Assembly (NCBI GenBank): GCA_001797695.1
Contig: MGQD01000183.1
Location: 339-6,104 of the forward strand
DNA length: 5,766 nucleotides
Reading direction: 5' to 3'
Source: Deltaproteobacteria bacterium RBG_13_49_15
GTDB taxonomy: Bacteria > Desulfobacterota > Desulfobacteria > Desulfobacterales > UBA2156
The notes below the pieces were generated by a model. That model searched no databases, was not told the DNA's origin, and saw only the letters and a list, made by a program, of their open reading frames with translations. The first letter of the stretch is position 1. Each line of letters starts with the position of its first letter. Positions 5,216 through 5,766 of this stretch are shown here, piece by piece. A program made the translations under genes and the position numbers.

Positions 5216-5766
5216 TTGTCAATCGAAGTCATGTTTATCGTACTTGCCGGAGCTGTATTTCATGCATTCTGGAATGCCCTCATAAAATCAGGTGAGGATC
5301 CACTCATCGACACGGTTTTAATTACAGCAGGCGCCGCTGCGGTATCTGCGGCGCCGCTGCTCTTCATGCCTTTGCCCGAGCCAAGCAGTTGGCCGTATTT
5401 AGCTGCTTCAACTGCAATTCATTTATGCTATTTCAGTTTGATTATACTTGCTTATCAGGGTGGTGAACTCAGCTTGATATACCCCGTCATGCGCGGTTCA
5501 TCACCGGCCATCACCATCATTATGGCGTCACTATTGTTGAACGAACGGCCGACATGGGGCTGCTGGATCGGGGTTTTTTTGGTTTCCGGAGGAATATTGC
5601 TGCTTGCCGCCGATTCACCGCGTTCCAGGGATGTGCGGTTCGCGCCGGTTTGTTTTGCACTCCTGAATGCCGGTGTAATTACGGTGTATTCTCTCGTAGA
5701 TGGAGTAGGCGTTAGGCTTTCGGGGAACGCACTCAGCTACACTGCATGGCTCCTTATGATGGTCGG
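5216..5766 (+). CDS. EamA/DMT-superfamily membrane transporter, N-terminal part (cut by window edge)
   Basis: This is a polytopic inner-membrane protein of the drug/metabolite transporter superfamily, a class that exports amino acids, metabolites or drugs through two repeated EamA domains (about 280-300 residues, ten helices). The window holds 183 complete codons and no stop. Hydrophobic segments lie at about 6-23, 34-52, 62-83, 90-108, 115-133 and 142-160. The block LIYPVMRGSSPAITIIMASLLLNERP, split here around GSSP, is the characteristic end of the first EamA repeat (helices 3-4, then the E-R-P turn), near residues 88-113. The TTG start at 5216 is preferred on ribosome-site spacing; ATG at 5231 would remove five residues. 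It is divergent from the acyl-CoA genes and probably a separate transcription unit. The family call is strong; the substrate is unknown. Confidence 0.88.
   Translation, partial: MSIEVMFIVLAGAVFHAFWNALIKSGEDPLIDTVLITAGAAAVSAAPLLFMPLPEPSSWPYLAASTAIHLCYFSLIILAYQGGELSLIYPVMRGSSPAITIIMASLLLNERPTWGCWIGVFLVSGGILLLAADSPRSRDVRFAPVCFALLNAGVITVYSLVDGVGVRLSGNALSYTAWLLMMV

Overview
The window most likely comes from an anaerobic bacterium of moderate GC content. The gene content (a ferredoxin-linked 2-oxoacid oxidoreductase, a TrpB2-type tryptophan synthase beta chain and an anaerobe-style beta-oxidation fusion) suggests a Desulfobacterota/deltaproteobacterial sulfate reducer or syntroph. That placement is inferred from gene content; no taxonomic marker is present.

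Layout. Four genes lie on the minus strand and are transcribed leftward from about 5000 to 1. In order of transcription they are: (i) a 674-residue fusion of 3-hydroxyacyl-CoA dehydrogenase (N-terminal) and enoyl-CoA hydratase (C-terminal), 4901-2877; (ii) trpB2, 2627-1242; (iii) a small four-cysteine protein of unknown function, 1130-885; (iv) the first 295 residues of iorA, the alpha subunit of indolepyruvate:ferredoxin oxidoreductase, which runs off the left edge. The small gene and iorA overlap by one base (TAATG), so they are probably translationally coupled. At the right edge an EamA/DMT-family membrane transporter starts on the plus strand (5216 onward) and is cut by the window end.

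Non-coding parts. The divergent gap 4902-5215 holds a good leftward sigma70-like promoter (perfect TTGACA, 16-bp spacer, TATACC). Its -10 is overlapped by a symmetric GTATAC-G-GTATAC site that looks like a repressor operator. A plausible rightward promoter for the transporter lies nearby. The 249-bp gap between the fusion gene and trpB2 contains a 62-nt composite palindrome and a second GC-rich hairpin that share sequence blocks. They look like a mobile or REP-like palindromic element rather than a textbook terminator. A third strong hairpin sits between trpB2 and the small gene.

How the genes may work together (inference). IorA with its IorB partner oxidatively decarboxylates aryl pyruvates to aryl-acetyl-CoA and reduced ferredoxin. 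TrpB2 handles indole, serine or tryptophan. The dehydrogenase/hydratase fusion carries out two beta-oxidation steps on an acyl-CoA. Together this suggests aromatic amino acid or aryl-CoA metabolism in an anaerobe. Whether the fusion gene belongs to the same transcription unit is uncertain because of the palindromic gap. The points most worth a second look are the coupled cysteine protein, the altered active-site surroundings in the dehydrogenase domain, and the palindromic element.
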